In this document: positions 36,548-47,633 of the stretch, one piece after another
How the letters are laid out: each line of letters opens with the position of its first letter
How positions within the stretch are numbered: position 1 is the stretch's first letter
The notes under the pieces: model-generated
Told to the model about the DNA's origin: nothing
The model's input: the letters and a program-made list of their open reading frames with translations, nothing else
The model's database searches: none
Source: Cheiracanthium punctorium
Taxonomy: Eukaryota > Arthropoda > Arachnida > Araneae > Cheiracanthiidae
NCBI GenBank assembly: GCA_038373885.1
Contig: JAWZYV010013281.1
Span: 206,865-270,864 of the forward strand
Reading direction: 5' to 3'
DNA: 64,000 nucleotides
Program-made: the position numbers and the translations under genes

Positions 36548-36753
36548 TCACTTTACTTCAATTCCTGCAGTTTCAGACTCACTTTCCTGTGCCTCGATGT
36601 CTGTAGAAGACGTAGGTTTTAGAAATTGCACAGTCTCATAATTTATCATGTTTTCCTTTGCAAGGTCTTCAGGATCAACAATTATATTATAATGTTCAGC
36701 TGACTCATTGTTTGAGGTTTTTTGACAGAAGACCCCAAGTAGGATATATACTG
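36548..36753 (-). CDS. Candidate terminal exon, unknown protein
   Basis: On the minus strand, TTACTGTCTGCAG looks like a 3' splice site and is followed by an open frame of about 68 codons to a TGA. The encoded tail starts with a short hydrophobic stretch (VYILLGVF) and continues as an acidic, serine-rich sequence (NIIVDPEDLAKEN, SSTDIEAQESESETAG, EVK). A hydrophobic segment followed by an acidic cytoplasmic-like tail would suit the end of a membrane protein, but no family is recognised. The open frame also extends upstream of the splice site to 36793. No companion exons were found, and the polypyrimidine tract is weak. It may be a real host exon, a decayed exon, or a chance frame. Confidence 0.3.
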
Positions 36754-36799
36754 CTGCAGACAGTAAATTAGCACAGCAAACGCGGAAAATCAAATATTA

Positions 36800-39390
36800 A
36801 GGTATATATAGGGGATTAGGTAAAATTTTAAACGGCGCAGTTTAATAAAAGGGGGGCAAATTTTCTTTCACACAGCTATTGCGATTGTTTTTGTGCTTCT
36901 CACTTCAAAATATATTTAAGTAAAATAAACTGGTATATTCGGTGGAAGATTTACTTTATTCACAATTACAGTACTTTAAAAGTTTTTCAATGTATTTTGC
37001 TGAAATTTGCCTACAGTCTTATCGGATGCGTAAAGTCAATGTTCGCAGCCGAGAAGTCTTATGTGATTCCAGGTAATTTTGATGCACTTCACTTTCAAAA
37101 AATATTTGCTGACGTGTTCTTATCCACCTTGCCATTTATGATCATCATTTTCCTTAGGGCATTTTATAATTTCTACATGTTTGTCTGATTATAGTCATAT
37201 AAAATAATGAGACTGTATTGTGTGGAACCACTTTTCTGAAGAAAAGAAGCCCAGAGAAACCTATGATAAACGGGGGGCGGGAGAGAAAGAAATTGAGGGT
37301 GTGGGAGAAGCAGAAACGATAACTTTTCATTTCTTCTGTTAACTATATTTCTAGAAAAGAAACAGGACTCATTCTAGGCGGGATCAGCAGGGAACGGCAC
37401 TCTTATTCCCTTTTTGTAGAAAAAATGCACCCTGTTGCCCTTTGATTCAAGTTATTACCTCGATGACGAAAAACAGACCCTTCTCTGCCCTTGAAGTTTT
37501 TTTATTTCTTTCCATATTTATTTTTAAATTTCTACCGTAAGTTTCTTTAGCCCTTTTATCTGTTCAGTTGTGGCTATAGTTTTTATCGTAATTTCCTTTG
37601 CCACTAATCCAATATGGTCAGTGTATGTAGGTGGTTGTAACCAGCTCAATCAACAGAAGAATAATAATAATAATATCTGTATAATAATCCAGAAAAAAAT
37701 TTAGCTATCGTTGTTATCTATTTTTAAATTTTGACAGACTGAAGAATTTTTACAAATTAGAAGTGCTTTTAATCAGTATGTTTATCGGCCTTTTTATGAA
37801 ATACAGTGCCTTTTAAAAATACTAATAATAATGCCCTTTTTTAAAACCTTTGCACCCTGCCCTTTTCCTCACCTAGAATGAGTTCTGAAAATGACATTAT
37901 TATTATTGTCTTTATTAGGGTAATTCCGAGAGAGTCGCCTCACCCGGGACAGATGCCGCACCCCTTGTATTTCTGGTAATTGTCAATAGATAGCAATCAC
38001 ACGGGCAGTATAGGTGTGCAGTGAGATTTTCTTAACTGGCGTATAGTAGGAATCCCGTTCAGTGCTTTAGCTGTAACTATAAAAATTTTATTTTGAGATA
38101 AGCGCATGATTTCACTATCCAAACTTTTAAACATGTTACGTTTTAGTTTTTTTATGCGCTAATTGGTGAATCCATGCATGATTTCGAAGTAAAAATTAAG
38201 TGTAGCACCTGTATAAAGTACAGTGTGTACAGTTACTGCACTTTCCATTGCGAAGATTGGCACCTGTGATGTGTTACGTCTGTACCGTACAAAATTGGAT
38301 ACATGCAACAGTTTCTTTTGTACGGGATGCCGCACAAAAGAAATCGTGGTATGTGTGGCTGTGGAGAGATAAATTAAATTTTTACTAAAAGTAAAATTTT
38401 AATTTATCTCTCCGTCTCTTATTTTTTATATTACTGAATTCATGTTAATGGAGAATATTTGCTAGATTTAATTAAGCGTTATTAACCTTTTTCTGTTTCA
38501 TTGTGACAAACTCATCAAGTTGGGCATGTTATTAGTCGTTAATTGTAATTGTAATAATTTTGCATTTTAACATTCTGTCTTGAAAGATTGATCTTAAAAA
38601 CCAGATTTATCTTAATTTTTTTTACAGATTTCATTTTATAACAGAATAAAACAATGTAAGAACAAAAGAATATAACAATGTTAAAACAAATCAGATAAAA
38701 TGAAAGTTAATTTACTCCCCCCCCCCTCAAATACACTAATGTCACGTTGTTGATGAAATAACAATTAAAATTCAATTAAAAAATAAGTATTTAACTTTAG
38801 TAGTGAACTGATTTAGTAATGAACTAATATTGATAGAAACCTACTAATACATCTTTGTACTCGTTGTTTCATTTTGTTATTACATGGGTAATTATAGTCC
38901 AGATATGAAAATTTATTTTAATATTTTTTATTTATTACTTCATTAAGTTCTTATGACAGTCGCGGCATAACTCCCGCACAAGACCGGCGTCTCACCCGTA
39001 GAAAGTTAGAAAAAAAATTCTTAAAAAATATTAATTATTTTTTTACATTTTTTGTCGCAGGACACATATATTATATTCTACATTAAATAGCACAGCATGG
39101 TTTATTTTACTGTATGTGTACTCTGGAATGTTTTACTCAACTTAAAAAAAATGTGCGGCATATGTCCCGGAATTATTCTATATGCTTTCAACAAAAGTTA
39201 CTTCAGGTGCGACATTCCTTTAATTAAACATTCCACAGAAGTTGACACAAAATACTCCGACAAAATTTGATGATCACTTTTACTTTCACAAATAATTGTC
39301 TAATCTATGAAAGGCTAAAAGGCTTCTTTCGGTATTTCGAGGCTTAATCCACTCTACGTATGCCATCTTTTCTGTCCGTTAAGAATCTTA
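36800..39390. other. AT-rich stretch, no gene seen
   Basis: No convincing exon or element. A perfect hairpin at 38367-38412 (GAGATAAATTAAATTTTTAC and its complement) and short (AAT)n runs near 37660 are the only structures. Confidence 0.55.
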
Positions 39391-39392
39391 TG

Positions 39393-39496
39393 CCCTAGTA
39401 GCACAATTAGTCCAAAAGACGTTTAAAACACGTTTTTTAACGTCGGAAAACGTGTTTCCAACGTAAACGTTTTTTGAACTAGTTGTGCTACTAGGG
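39393..39496. mobile_element. Miniature hairpin element, CCCTAGTAGCACAA ends
   Basis: A 104 bp element with inverted ends CCCTAGTAGCACAATTAGTC and GAACTAGTTGTGCTACTAGG, plus nested AACACGTTTTT/AAACGTGTTT pairing. Confidence 0.75.
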
Positions 39497-39499
39497 TGG

Positions 39500-40390
39500 G
39501 GGAGGAGAGCTTTTTCTATCTTTAGGGTTATAATCGGATTTTTTCTTTCTTTCAGTCCTGCTGTTAATGTTGATGTAGAAAAGAGATCTCTACCCCCACC
39601 TAATTCTTTTAATTTGTATATATATATATACACCCCCCCCCCTTCACTCACAGAAGGAACCTATTTAAATGTTGTTGCTAACTTTTCAACAGCGATTGTG
39701 ATATTACTTAATAGCAAGATAATAATAGATTAAAAATGCATTTAAATGTTTTAAAGTTAAATTTACTTTAATGATATTTAACGTTATTACATCTTGAAAG
39801 GAAATTTGTTTAAGTTGACCATCAGAGCAATCAATTTATACTGGAAAATTGCTACACCATGGTTGTTAACTTATGCTTATTTTACCGTGTAATTTATTGC
39901 TCTTGTTGTTGTCCACCTGCTATACGTGCCATTTGCTGTAGAGCCATGGCATGAAATGATACAAGCTGTACGTTTTATATTTATCACTACTGTAAATTAC
40001 CTTACGCCATGATGTCAGTGTCAATTGTATGTCCTGTGTATTACAAGCACACACAAAACACTACAAACGTATGAATTAGATTACAAATATGAGTTTTATA
40101 TTTCCTAAAATTACCAATAGAAAAGCTCTTGATTCTATAGAAGAATCACTTGATTGTGTGTATTTTTGGAGACATTTTTAAGTGTTAGGGCATTTTTTTC
40201 GCCCCAAGATGACACCTACAAAATGAAGATGGAGAACCCCATATAAAAAGCAAAGTTCCTAACTCACAGTATTAATAAAATATCCCTATCAGTTTTTACC
40301 AGTTTCCAGTGACATACGCCACGTTGTCGATAAACGTGTAAAATGCAGTGCTTAAAATTTTATGACACAAAAATACACAATTTTGCAAAA
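39500..40390. other. No gene seen
   Basis: A (TA)n/(C)n tract near 39618-39641; otherwise featureless. Confidence 0.55.
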
Positions 40391-40391
40391 T

Positions 40392-40672
40392 GATTATTTA
40401 CCTTTTATAAATCTTTAAAAGGGCAACTAATACAGAGAGCTAAATTCGTATTTAGCAGATTTTGATAATGTTGGCTAATAATTACAAACTAGTTTATTGA
40501 ATATATGCAAAATCAAGTAATTTAAACTAATTATACACAAAAATATCAAAATTATCAGGACTCTCTTGTCGAATTCTTACTCCAAGCACAAGAGGAAATC
40601 TTCCACTGTCTTCGGCAGACCGAAGTTGCCGACAACATGGGGCAATAGTTCTGTGGGGCTTATGCTCTTTCT
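40392..40672 (-). pseudogene. Duplicated tail of the SOCS-box exon
   Basis: This segment repeats 40674-40952 with an offset of 282 bases. On the minus strand it holds a second copy of the last two dozen or so codons of the SOCS-box gene, including the stop (TAA at 40577-40579), and of its 3' untranslated sequence. It lies just downstream of the gene and is not joined in frame to anything. It keeps an AATAAA (complement at 40493-40498) that the proximal copy has lost, so the gene may now depend on this copy for 3' end formation. Confidence 0.8.
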
Positions 40673-40860
40673 AAATCTTTTTCTCTCTATAAATCTTTTA
40701 AAAGACAACTAATACAGAGAGCTAAATTCGTATTTAGCAGATTTTGATAATTTTGGCTAATAATTACAAACTCGTGTACTGAATACATGGATACAAAATC
40801 AAGTAATTTACACTATTTATACACAGAAATATTAAAATTATCAGGACTCTTGTCGAATTC

Positions 40861-41374
40861 TTACTCCAAGCACAAGAGGAAATCTTCCACTGTCTTCGGC
40901 AGACCGAAGTTGCCGACAACATTTGGCAACAGTTCTGTGCGGCGTACGATCTTTCTCACTGCGCACCGAGCCAAATGACGAAGACTCCTTGGTTGGACTA
41001 CCTCTGTTACGCAGTTCAGCTTTCTCTCGGATAATTTTTGGTCTAAATCTTCGAAGGAGTAGTTCAGAAGGTGCAATTGCTGGAGAAATGTGCAAATGTG
41101 TTGCAGTACAGGTTTAAGTTCCTCGATGCACACTACGGGGTCGGGGATCACTTGGAAAAAAGCTTCAAGGCAATACTCGTAATCAGGTGCCTTTTCAACA
41201 TCTCGCACACACACCGTCACAACATTAATCACGAAAAGTACTAAGCAGATTCTCTTTCGGATGCTGTGCTCAATACCCTTAAATCTTCCTGCTATCGAAG
41301 AAAATAATGAGTCCAAGATGTTTAGAGTACAAGCGTAGCAGGTACCTGCATAACCTTCGTTGCAAACTTGAGAC
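40861..41374 (-). CDS. Terminal exon of a SOCS-box protein (ASB-like)
   Basis: On the minus strand a strong acceptor (CTTTTTTTTTTCTTCCACCAG) precedes an open segment of 170 codons ending in TAA. The last ~43 residues match the SOCS box. PRSLRHLARCAVRKIV fits the elongin-BC box pattern [ST]LxxL-C-xxx-V, with Ala in the usual Cys position, and FGLPKTVEDFLL fits the Cullin-5-box end. This layout, with an unfolded-looking region before a C-terminal SOCS box, is that of ankyrin-and-SOCS-box (ASB) or related substrate receptors of Cullin-5 ubiquitin ligases. Ankyrin repeats would be encoded in upstream exons, which were not identified at higher coordinates in this window. The intron holds MITEs at 41444 and 41611. 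The acceptor phase leaves one base completing the first codon. Family assignment is by eye; the exact subfamily is unknown. Confidence 0.75.
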
Positions 41375-41443
41375 CTGGTGGAAGAAAAAAAAAGAATGCA
41401 CTACTTATTATAAATAATTTGTTATCTATCAGTGGCGTTTACG

Positions 41444-41576
41444 AAGGGGCGGCCCGACACGGTAAGCAAGGTAAGCATCCCATCGGGGCGTCATCTTCAA
41501 ACTCAAAAACTCAGAAAAATTTGAGAATAAAAGAGGGCACCTTTTACGGTTGCCACAAATCCTAGGGCCGCCCCTG
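41444..41576. mobile_element. hAT MITE, GGGGCGGCCC family, copy 1
   Basis: Inverted ends AAGGGGCGGCCC and GGGCCGCCCCTG with a perfect 8-bp duplication CGTTTACG (41436-41443 and 41577-41584). Same family as 45313-45457. It lies in the intron before the SOCS-box exon. Confidence 0.9.
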
Positions 41577-41610
41577 CGTTTACGGACAAACGATCACACA
41601 TAAATATAAG

Positions 41611-41797
41611 AAATTTTGGTGCTTACGTATTATCCCGGCGGTCCGCTTAGACAAGCGATTTTTCGCCAAGATAATTGACGGACAAATGAAATTATTGCTG
41701 CTTCGGTATACGATTGGCAACAGTTTGCCAGCACATTTGACGTAAAAATAGTTTGGCGAGAATGGCCGCCGGGATAATACGTAAGTACCGAAATTTT
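41611..41797. mobile_element. MITE with TACGTATTATCCCGGCGG ends
   Basis: AAATTTTGGTGCTTACGTAT...CCCGGCGG at the left is mirrored by CCGCCGGGATAATACGTAAG...CGAAATTT at the right (about 32 bp arms). Single copy here. Confidence 0.8.
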
Positions 41798-41799
41798 AT

Positions 41800-42805
41800 A
41801 CAAAAGAAGTTATAAAAAATTGTTCAAATAAAAGTATATTTTAAAATTAGGTAAAGAAAAATTTTCATTCAATATTTTATAAACCGATGGGTGATTCACA
41901 ATAAATAATTGGAGTGAAAACCAAATTTTAAAGAAAATAATCCTTAAGTACATCATTAGAGTACGGTGAAATCCTCTTTCAAAAGTTTTATTTTGAAAAC
42001 ATAATTTGCCATTTTCTTAGATTTAAAAAATTGCACTTTTTCTCTACTGATGTACCCATGTATGTCCAGATTGTGTTTTCACAATCAGAAACAATTTACT
42101 CAGTGTTTTATAAATTAAGCAATTTTTTTTTTTTTTAGCCTAAAAACGATAGGAGTGTAGCCGAAAACAGTAACGATATATCATAGGGTAAAATAAAAAA
42201 AATTCTTTCAAAAACCACGTGTACTGAGAAAATGTATAGTAATTTGATAAGTTTTGAGAGACAGTTTTAAATAAACTTCTCTTCTTCTGAATTTATTATA
42301 AAAGAAATATGCAATAAGAATATGTGCTACCGACAGAAGTTAAGTGCTTTTAGTAGAAAGCCCGTATAGTAAAGCACCTTTAAGAGATGCCGTAAATATA
42401 TATTTATTTGGATTTAAACAAAAGATCAACGTAAAATCTGTGCGAAGCTCAGTAATCAATAATATTTTCTGTCATCACCTGGGAAATAATTCCCATTAAA
42501 ATCAAAGAATATTGAATATGGATTCTTTATTTTAACCGACTATTCTCGCAATAATTTTAGCAGTAGTAGCGCCATTTCGTTCAGTCCCAGGTTTTTGTAG
42601 ACATGATTTGTAGACATGAACTGTCTGGGGTGGGAGGACCAAGGTGGGGGGAAGGGGGAGATTAAAATCTCGAAATTCGCACAAGGTTTGCGATTTTTGA
42701 TAATTGATCGCCAAGTTTGCTGCCAAAAAATAACTTCAAAACCGAACCAAGTTTGGCGATATCTTCCGAATTTGGCTTGAAACCAGGAAAGTATACTGTT
42801 AAAAT
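41800..42805. other. No gene seen
   Basis: AT-rich. GC-richer debris at 42590-42780 contains CGCCAAGTTTG/TTTGGCGAT motifs resembling those inside the solo LTRs. Confidence 0.45.
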
Positions 42806-42809
42806 ATGC

Positions 42810-43745
42810 CTGGCGAAAATTGCAAAATAGTTTTAGTAGGCGATTTTAATATAGATTTCAATTCTAAATATGTGTTTTATGGAACAAGAAAGACAAACAC
42901 GTCACACTCATGGATTATGATGCCCATTCCAAACAGTATTTAAAATGGTAAAATTAATATAGTTGGAATATGCTTGGCGAAGATTGTAAAACAGTTTCAG
43001 TAGGCGATTTTAAGATAGATTTCGATTCCCAAAGATATGTTTTATGGAACAAGAAAGAGCTGATTCCTATTTTAACGCCCCCAGTCTCGTCAATCTAACA
43101 AAACTGTCGCACTTTGGAGAGCTTTGTAGTAGGTCTCGAGGAGTTATTCACAAGTTTCAACGCTCCCAAAAGAACTAGATGAAAACTAAAGTGAACAAAT
43201 TAGCGATAAAGACACCAGTTAAGGAATTTGAAGATACTTAATGATCAAAACTACTTTAATTGGCAACCCAAAATAAATAAATATTTAATGGAATGCTGTA
43301 CTTGCATGTTGTTCCAAATCTCCATTTTAATTCTAAATTAAGGTTGCCACATAAATACAAAAAGTCGTCATGGTAATTGAATATATATAGCTATCGCCAC
43401 CTTGGCTGGAGTCGGGGCGTTAAAGTAGAAATCAACCAGAGAAAATCAAACGCGGCGCACTCATGTATTGTGGTGCCCATTCCAAATAGTATTTAAAAGG
43501 GTGAGGTACAGTTGGAATGTGTTTGGCGGAAACTGTAAAACAAATCAGGCGCTTTTAAGGTAGATTTCGATTCCAAGGATTTGTTTTATGGAACAAGGGA
43601 GAAAATTACGGCACATTCATGAGTTATGATACACTTTCCAACTTAATATGGAAAAAGAGAAGAAAACGGTAGATGCATGGTTTATGATACGCTTTTAATA
43701 TATAGCACTTTAGTGCGTATTTAAAATCTGAAAGTGTATCAGCTT
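42810..43745 (+). pseudogene. LINE-type fragments with endonuclease-like motif
   Basis: Three degenerate, related blocks (about 42810-42975, 42976-43075 and 43440-43745) repeat a coding-like segment. The first reads CKIVLVGDFNIDFNSKY, then FYGTRK, then a stop. GDFN-D-F is the hallmark of the APE-type endonuclease domain of non-LTR retrotransposons (also carried by some Helitron-like elements). The second block reads VSVGDFKIDFDS and the third is out of frame. All are too short and broken to be functional. Reverse-strand relatives lie at 63218-63560, and part of the third block recurs at 59820-59945. Confidence 0.5.
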
Positions 43746-44286
43746 TTCTTACTCTCCCTCCCCCCCCCCATACGACATATTCTACCCCAGTTGTTAATGG
43801 AAGGTGCAATATCTTTGTGTGTGTTTATAAGGAGATTTGTATAAACATTTCTGTTATATGAAATTTAACAGCAAAACAAATGTTAAAAATTTAATATGCT
43901 ATAAAGCATTTTGACTTTGCCTCGAAATCAATTATTCTCCCAAAATGATTATCGAAAAGGAATTTGGAGATTTTCAGTTTAATTAGGAACAGCTTCTTAA
44001 AAAGAATCAAAAATCCTTGGATCATTGCAGAAAATTTATGGAATTAATCCTGTAATGATTTTTAAAAATACTTTTGCTAATTAATGAATCTGGAAACCAT
44101 TGTGATTGATTTTCAAGAATGTAAAGTTTGTGCAGTGAATAATGAATTAATTTGCTCCTCAAAGTAACGTTCTCAGAGATTCATCAAAGTTATTCCACGA
44201 AAATCCTTACGAGACCACATCAGCTAGAAAGGAAGTCGCATCTCAGGACGTTTTGTTGTCCGGTTTCTGAAGTAGGTAGTACTGAC

Positions 44287-44794
44287 CAGGGACTGATTTA
44301 CGGCAGGGCATTCGGGGTACGTGCCCTGGGCCCCCGATTTTTACGGGGCCCAGAACTTCCTTTTATGTAATCATAATAGCTACTAAAATTATCTCTCAAG
44401 TGAAAAATTTCTGATTACTTCATTTCATCACAAATATTCAAAATTTTCAATTTCATGTAACTTGTAACGCTAAAAATTATGCATTCGATTCGACATTCGA
44501 TAAATTCGATATTCGCAAATTCGTTCGGACACCTCAGCATGCTCCTCCTTTTATCTTTTCAAAGGTGTGTGACGGCTGTAAATACCCATAAAAACATTTC
44601 AAAATCGAAAAATTCATATAAGTGGTATCTGTCGTGACATTTTACTGATTTGTAAATGCTTACGTAGGGTTAACTTAGGAATGATAATTGGTTTTAACTT
44701 AATTTAATTAAGTAATATTCTGCGGAAAATTTTTGTGCAGGGGCCCCCAAAAGTATCTGTGCCCTGGGCCCGCAAGTGTGTAGATCGGTCCCTG
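44287..44794. mobile_element. hAT-type non-autonomous element
   Basis: 508 bp with inverted ends CAGGGACTGATTTACG and ATCGGTCCCTG, GTGCCCTGGGCCC near both ends, and a perfect 8-bp duplication GTACTGAC (44279-44286 and 44795-44802). Confidence 0.9.
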
Positions 44795-45312
44795 GTACTG
44801 ACCCTTTAAGTATCCAATCTAAAGTATCCCACTTCCGAACGTACCACTGGTAATCGCGAATAAGTGACAGATTAACGTGATTAGTTTTCTCTCCCGCTTT
44901 TGAAAAAAAAAAAAAAACGTTTCACCCCTCCCTCCCCCTTTTTCCGGCGGAGGCGTGGCGAAACGAAGGACTGGAAGTTTTACCGAAGTTTTGCTTACAT
45001 AACGGATCAAATTCCACTTTATGTAATTTAGGTAAAATTGAGGAAGAGAAATGTTTGGAAAGGCAGATCTTCCCTCTTTGTCACCTCAAAAACTAAATTC
45101 TGATATTCACAGAACTTCGTAAAATATAAAATATTTTATGAAGAAACCCTCTCATTTTGTACACCTGAAATTTTAAACTCCTTTAAATAATTAAATTTAT
45201 GAAAATAACTAGCCGCCTCTGGCGACTAGTTGGTTCGCCATTTTAATAAATCTTGTTCGGAGAGAATCTGTTTCTGACCGGCTTCCTTGGCACTGAAATC
45301 GATTGTTACAAA

Positions 45313-45457
45313 CAGGAGCGGCCCTAAGGTAAGTGGCGCGCCCTGCTAATGTGAAAAAGACGCCCGCTTTTAAGCTCTACTTAGTTTTTGAGTTCGAAAT
45401 GACGCCCCTTCGAAGCCGGCGACCAGATGCGATGCTTACCGTGTTGGGCTGCCCCTG
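45313..45457. mobile_element. hAT MITE, GGGGCGGCCC family, copy 2
   Basis: 145 bp with ends CAGGAGCGGCCC and GGGCTGCCCCTG and a perfect 8-bp duplication GTTACAAA (45305-45312 and 45458-45465). Its end is only ~90 bp from the palindromic element. Confidence 0.9.
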
Positions 45458-45545
45458 GTTACAAAATTAAAATGGTTAAATGATAAAAACTTACAAAAAG
45501 GTACCAATTATTTTCGGCCTATATTAATTCTGAAGAGCTTCCGGA

Positions 45546-45551
45546 TATATT
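45546..45551. other. Target site duplication (left)
   Basis: TATATT, identical to 59773-59778, directly outside the palindromic element. Confidence 0.8.
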
Positions 45552-45581
45552 AGTAGTGGTAAAAGGACAGTTCACCCCAGG

Positions 45582-45595
45582 GGCAGCCATGTTAA
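45582..45595 (-). promoter_or_regulatory. YY1/Pho-like motif near left terminus
   Basis: The minus strand reads TTAACATGGCTGCC, close to the AAnATGGCnGCC consensus of YY1/Pleiohomeotic. The same site sits at 59730-59743 near the right terminus. A motif match only. Confidence 0.3.
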
Positions 45596-46090
45596 TTGTG
45601 GGCAACTGTATAACTGCTTTCCCTGGGTTGAGCGGGGAAGGGGGGCGTGGTCGGACCGGATGTGGGGAGAGGATGTTCGAAGGGTTGATAAGAATTTTTT
45701 TCCTTTTTTTCAGATAAGGGGACTTGTAATTTTTTTCAGATTGTGACATATTTTTCAAATAAGGGGACTTGGAAAAATTTTCAGATTTGAACGCGCAACC
45801 TACAAAAGAATTCATAGGCTAATGATTGTTGTCCATTAGGCCGAGAATCCTTCAGGTATAAAATTGTAGGTGTATTGTGTTATATTTTAGTTTTGAAAAT
45901 GAATTGGGACTTTGATTAATTTTTCGAAGTTTATTTTTTTATTTATTTAGTTTTCTTTACCATTTAGTAATAGAACCAATGCAAATTGAATAAATGTTGC
46001 TTAATACATACTTCTAATGTTTAGCTAATTTTTGTATACCGTTTAAGATTATAGCATATATTTAATAAGTAACAGTTTACTAGAATATTA

Positions 46091-46805
46091 AAGTAGGGTT
46101 TAGGATACCCATACATTTTCTACAAATTTCTTCTACTGTTAGGGAAGTGAGAAAATTATACCATAGAACGATTTTAGTACGTATAGTTTTTACAAATAAT
46201 GATTTAGATAGTGTATGAACTTTTTTATCTAAACATTTTTTTTTTTCTTAAGAGATTTTTACCCAACTTAATATTTTTTTTTTTAATCAAGAGTTAATTA
46301 ATTTTAATTTTTTTTTAACCATGAGTTTTAATTTTAAGTTAAATAATTTTACAACAAATATTTTTTACCAAGTTTTAATTTTACAACAAATATTTTTTAA
46401 CCAAGTTTTAATTTTAAGTTACTAATTAATTTTACAACAAATATATTTTACCAAGTTTTAATTTTACAACAAATATTTTTTAACCAAGTTTTAATTTTAA
46501 GTTACTAATTAATTTTACAACAAATATTTTTTACCAAGTTTTAATTTTAAGTTATATAATTTTACAACAAATATTTTTTTAATCAAATGTTTTTAATTTA
46601 TCAAGAAAAAATTTTAATCAAGTGTTTTTAATTTATCAAGAAAAAAAAATTTAATCAAGAGTTTTAATTTTTGGTATATCCTATTTTTGTTAAGTAGCCG
46701 TTTAACATTAAAGTAAGGTTTAGGATACCCATACATTTTCTACAAATTTAATCTACGGTTAGGGAAGTAAGAAAATTATACCATAGAAAGATTTTACAAA
46801 TAATG
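46091..46805. repeat. Direct repeats around an AT-rich tandem block
   Basis: A ~105 bp segment with TTTAGGATACCCATACATTT occurs at 46091-46197 and again at 46702-46805. Between them lies a tandem array of TTTTACAACAAATATTTTTT plus CCAAGTTTTAATTTTAAGTT units (about 46320-46590). The right arm has the equivalent at 58600-59200 with a different unit count, which explains much of the arm length difference. Confidence 0.8.
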
Positions 46806-46888
46806 ATATAGTCTTATTTTCTATTGCGAGAAAAATCACTTTAGCCATATATCCCCCCAAAACTCAAGTTTTCGTATATTAAATGCAT

Positions 46889-46985
46889 GAATACGCGTTA
46901 GATCCCCTTAGAAAGTCCTCCTACCAAGGCACCCCTCATCCTAAGCAGATACCCCCGCGTGCAGGTTTGCCTTAAAACACAAACA
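46889..46985 (+). repeat. SINE body fragment inside left arm (family B)
   Basis: TACGCGTTAGATCCCCTTAG, TCCTACCAAGGCACCCCTCATC and GCAGGTTTGCCTTAAAACAC, then an A-rich tail. Its mirror copy is at 58412-58505, so it was present before the arms were duplicated. Confidence 0.65.
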
Positions 46986-47472
46986 AACAAAGTATTTATC
47001 TAAACATTTTTTCTTACCCACACATTTTTGATAAATCTTAGGCAGCGATTATACTAGTTTATATTTTCTATAGATCAATTAGAGAAAAAATTGCATTTTT
47101 AGTAATCCTACAAAACATTTTTACTGTATATCCCAAGTAGAGTAACTTGACTTATAGAATTTCAACACGATACGAGTTAGATTGTTTATGTGCAACACTC
47201 ATTTCAGATTGACTATGAAAGCATAATTTTATACATGCATTAATATTTTTAGAGGTATGCACTTAACCTATTTTATAGAAAGGTGAGCATAACTAGCACA
47301 AACTTTTAGACTAGATAGTACTATTGTTAGAAAGTTGAACTATTGGAAATAAAAATTGAAGATCCGTTTTAGCACAGTTGTATACTGCATGTACATAAAA
47401 TATCTTTCAATACTTAGATAGTTTAAATCACAAATCATTACTTAAACTAAAAAATACAAGGTTTTTACTTAC

Positions 47473-47633
47473 GTGAAGAGACATCTGGCGAAATCTTCTA
47501 GTCTCTGGACACAGTACCAACATCCATACGGCTAGCAAGTACGAAAAATAGAGTAATGATTTAAAATACATTAACTCTAAGTTCCGTCCCAGCTGACCAA
47601 TATCAAGACATTACTTCTTTTTGTCTTCATATG
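47473..47633 (-). ncRNA. Candidate outward-transcribed exon (left arm)
   Basis: On the minus strand CCTATTTCAG precedes a 161 bp segment ending in CTCTTCAC followed by GTAAGT. The right-arm counterpart is 57756-57909. Both splice sites are identical in the two arms, although about 50 bp of the segment between is not. An upstream donor (CAGG|GTAAGTG) lies at 48111. No conserved reading frame exists, so an untranslated spliced RNA or 5' leader is the best guess. No RNA evidence is available. Confidence 0.3.

Noticed and set aside
45519..45815. 98-aa frame over the left element end, with a 76-aa relative at 59502-59732
   Set aside because: It is built from the CAAGTCCCCTTAT repeats, one version crosses the element boundary into host DNA, and the two copies lose frame with one another.
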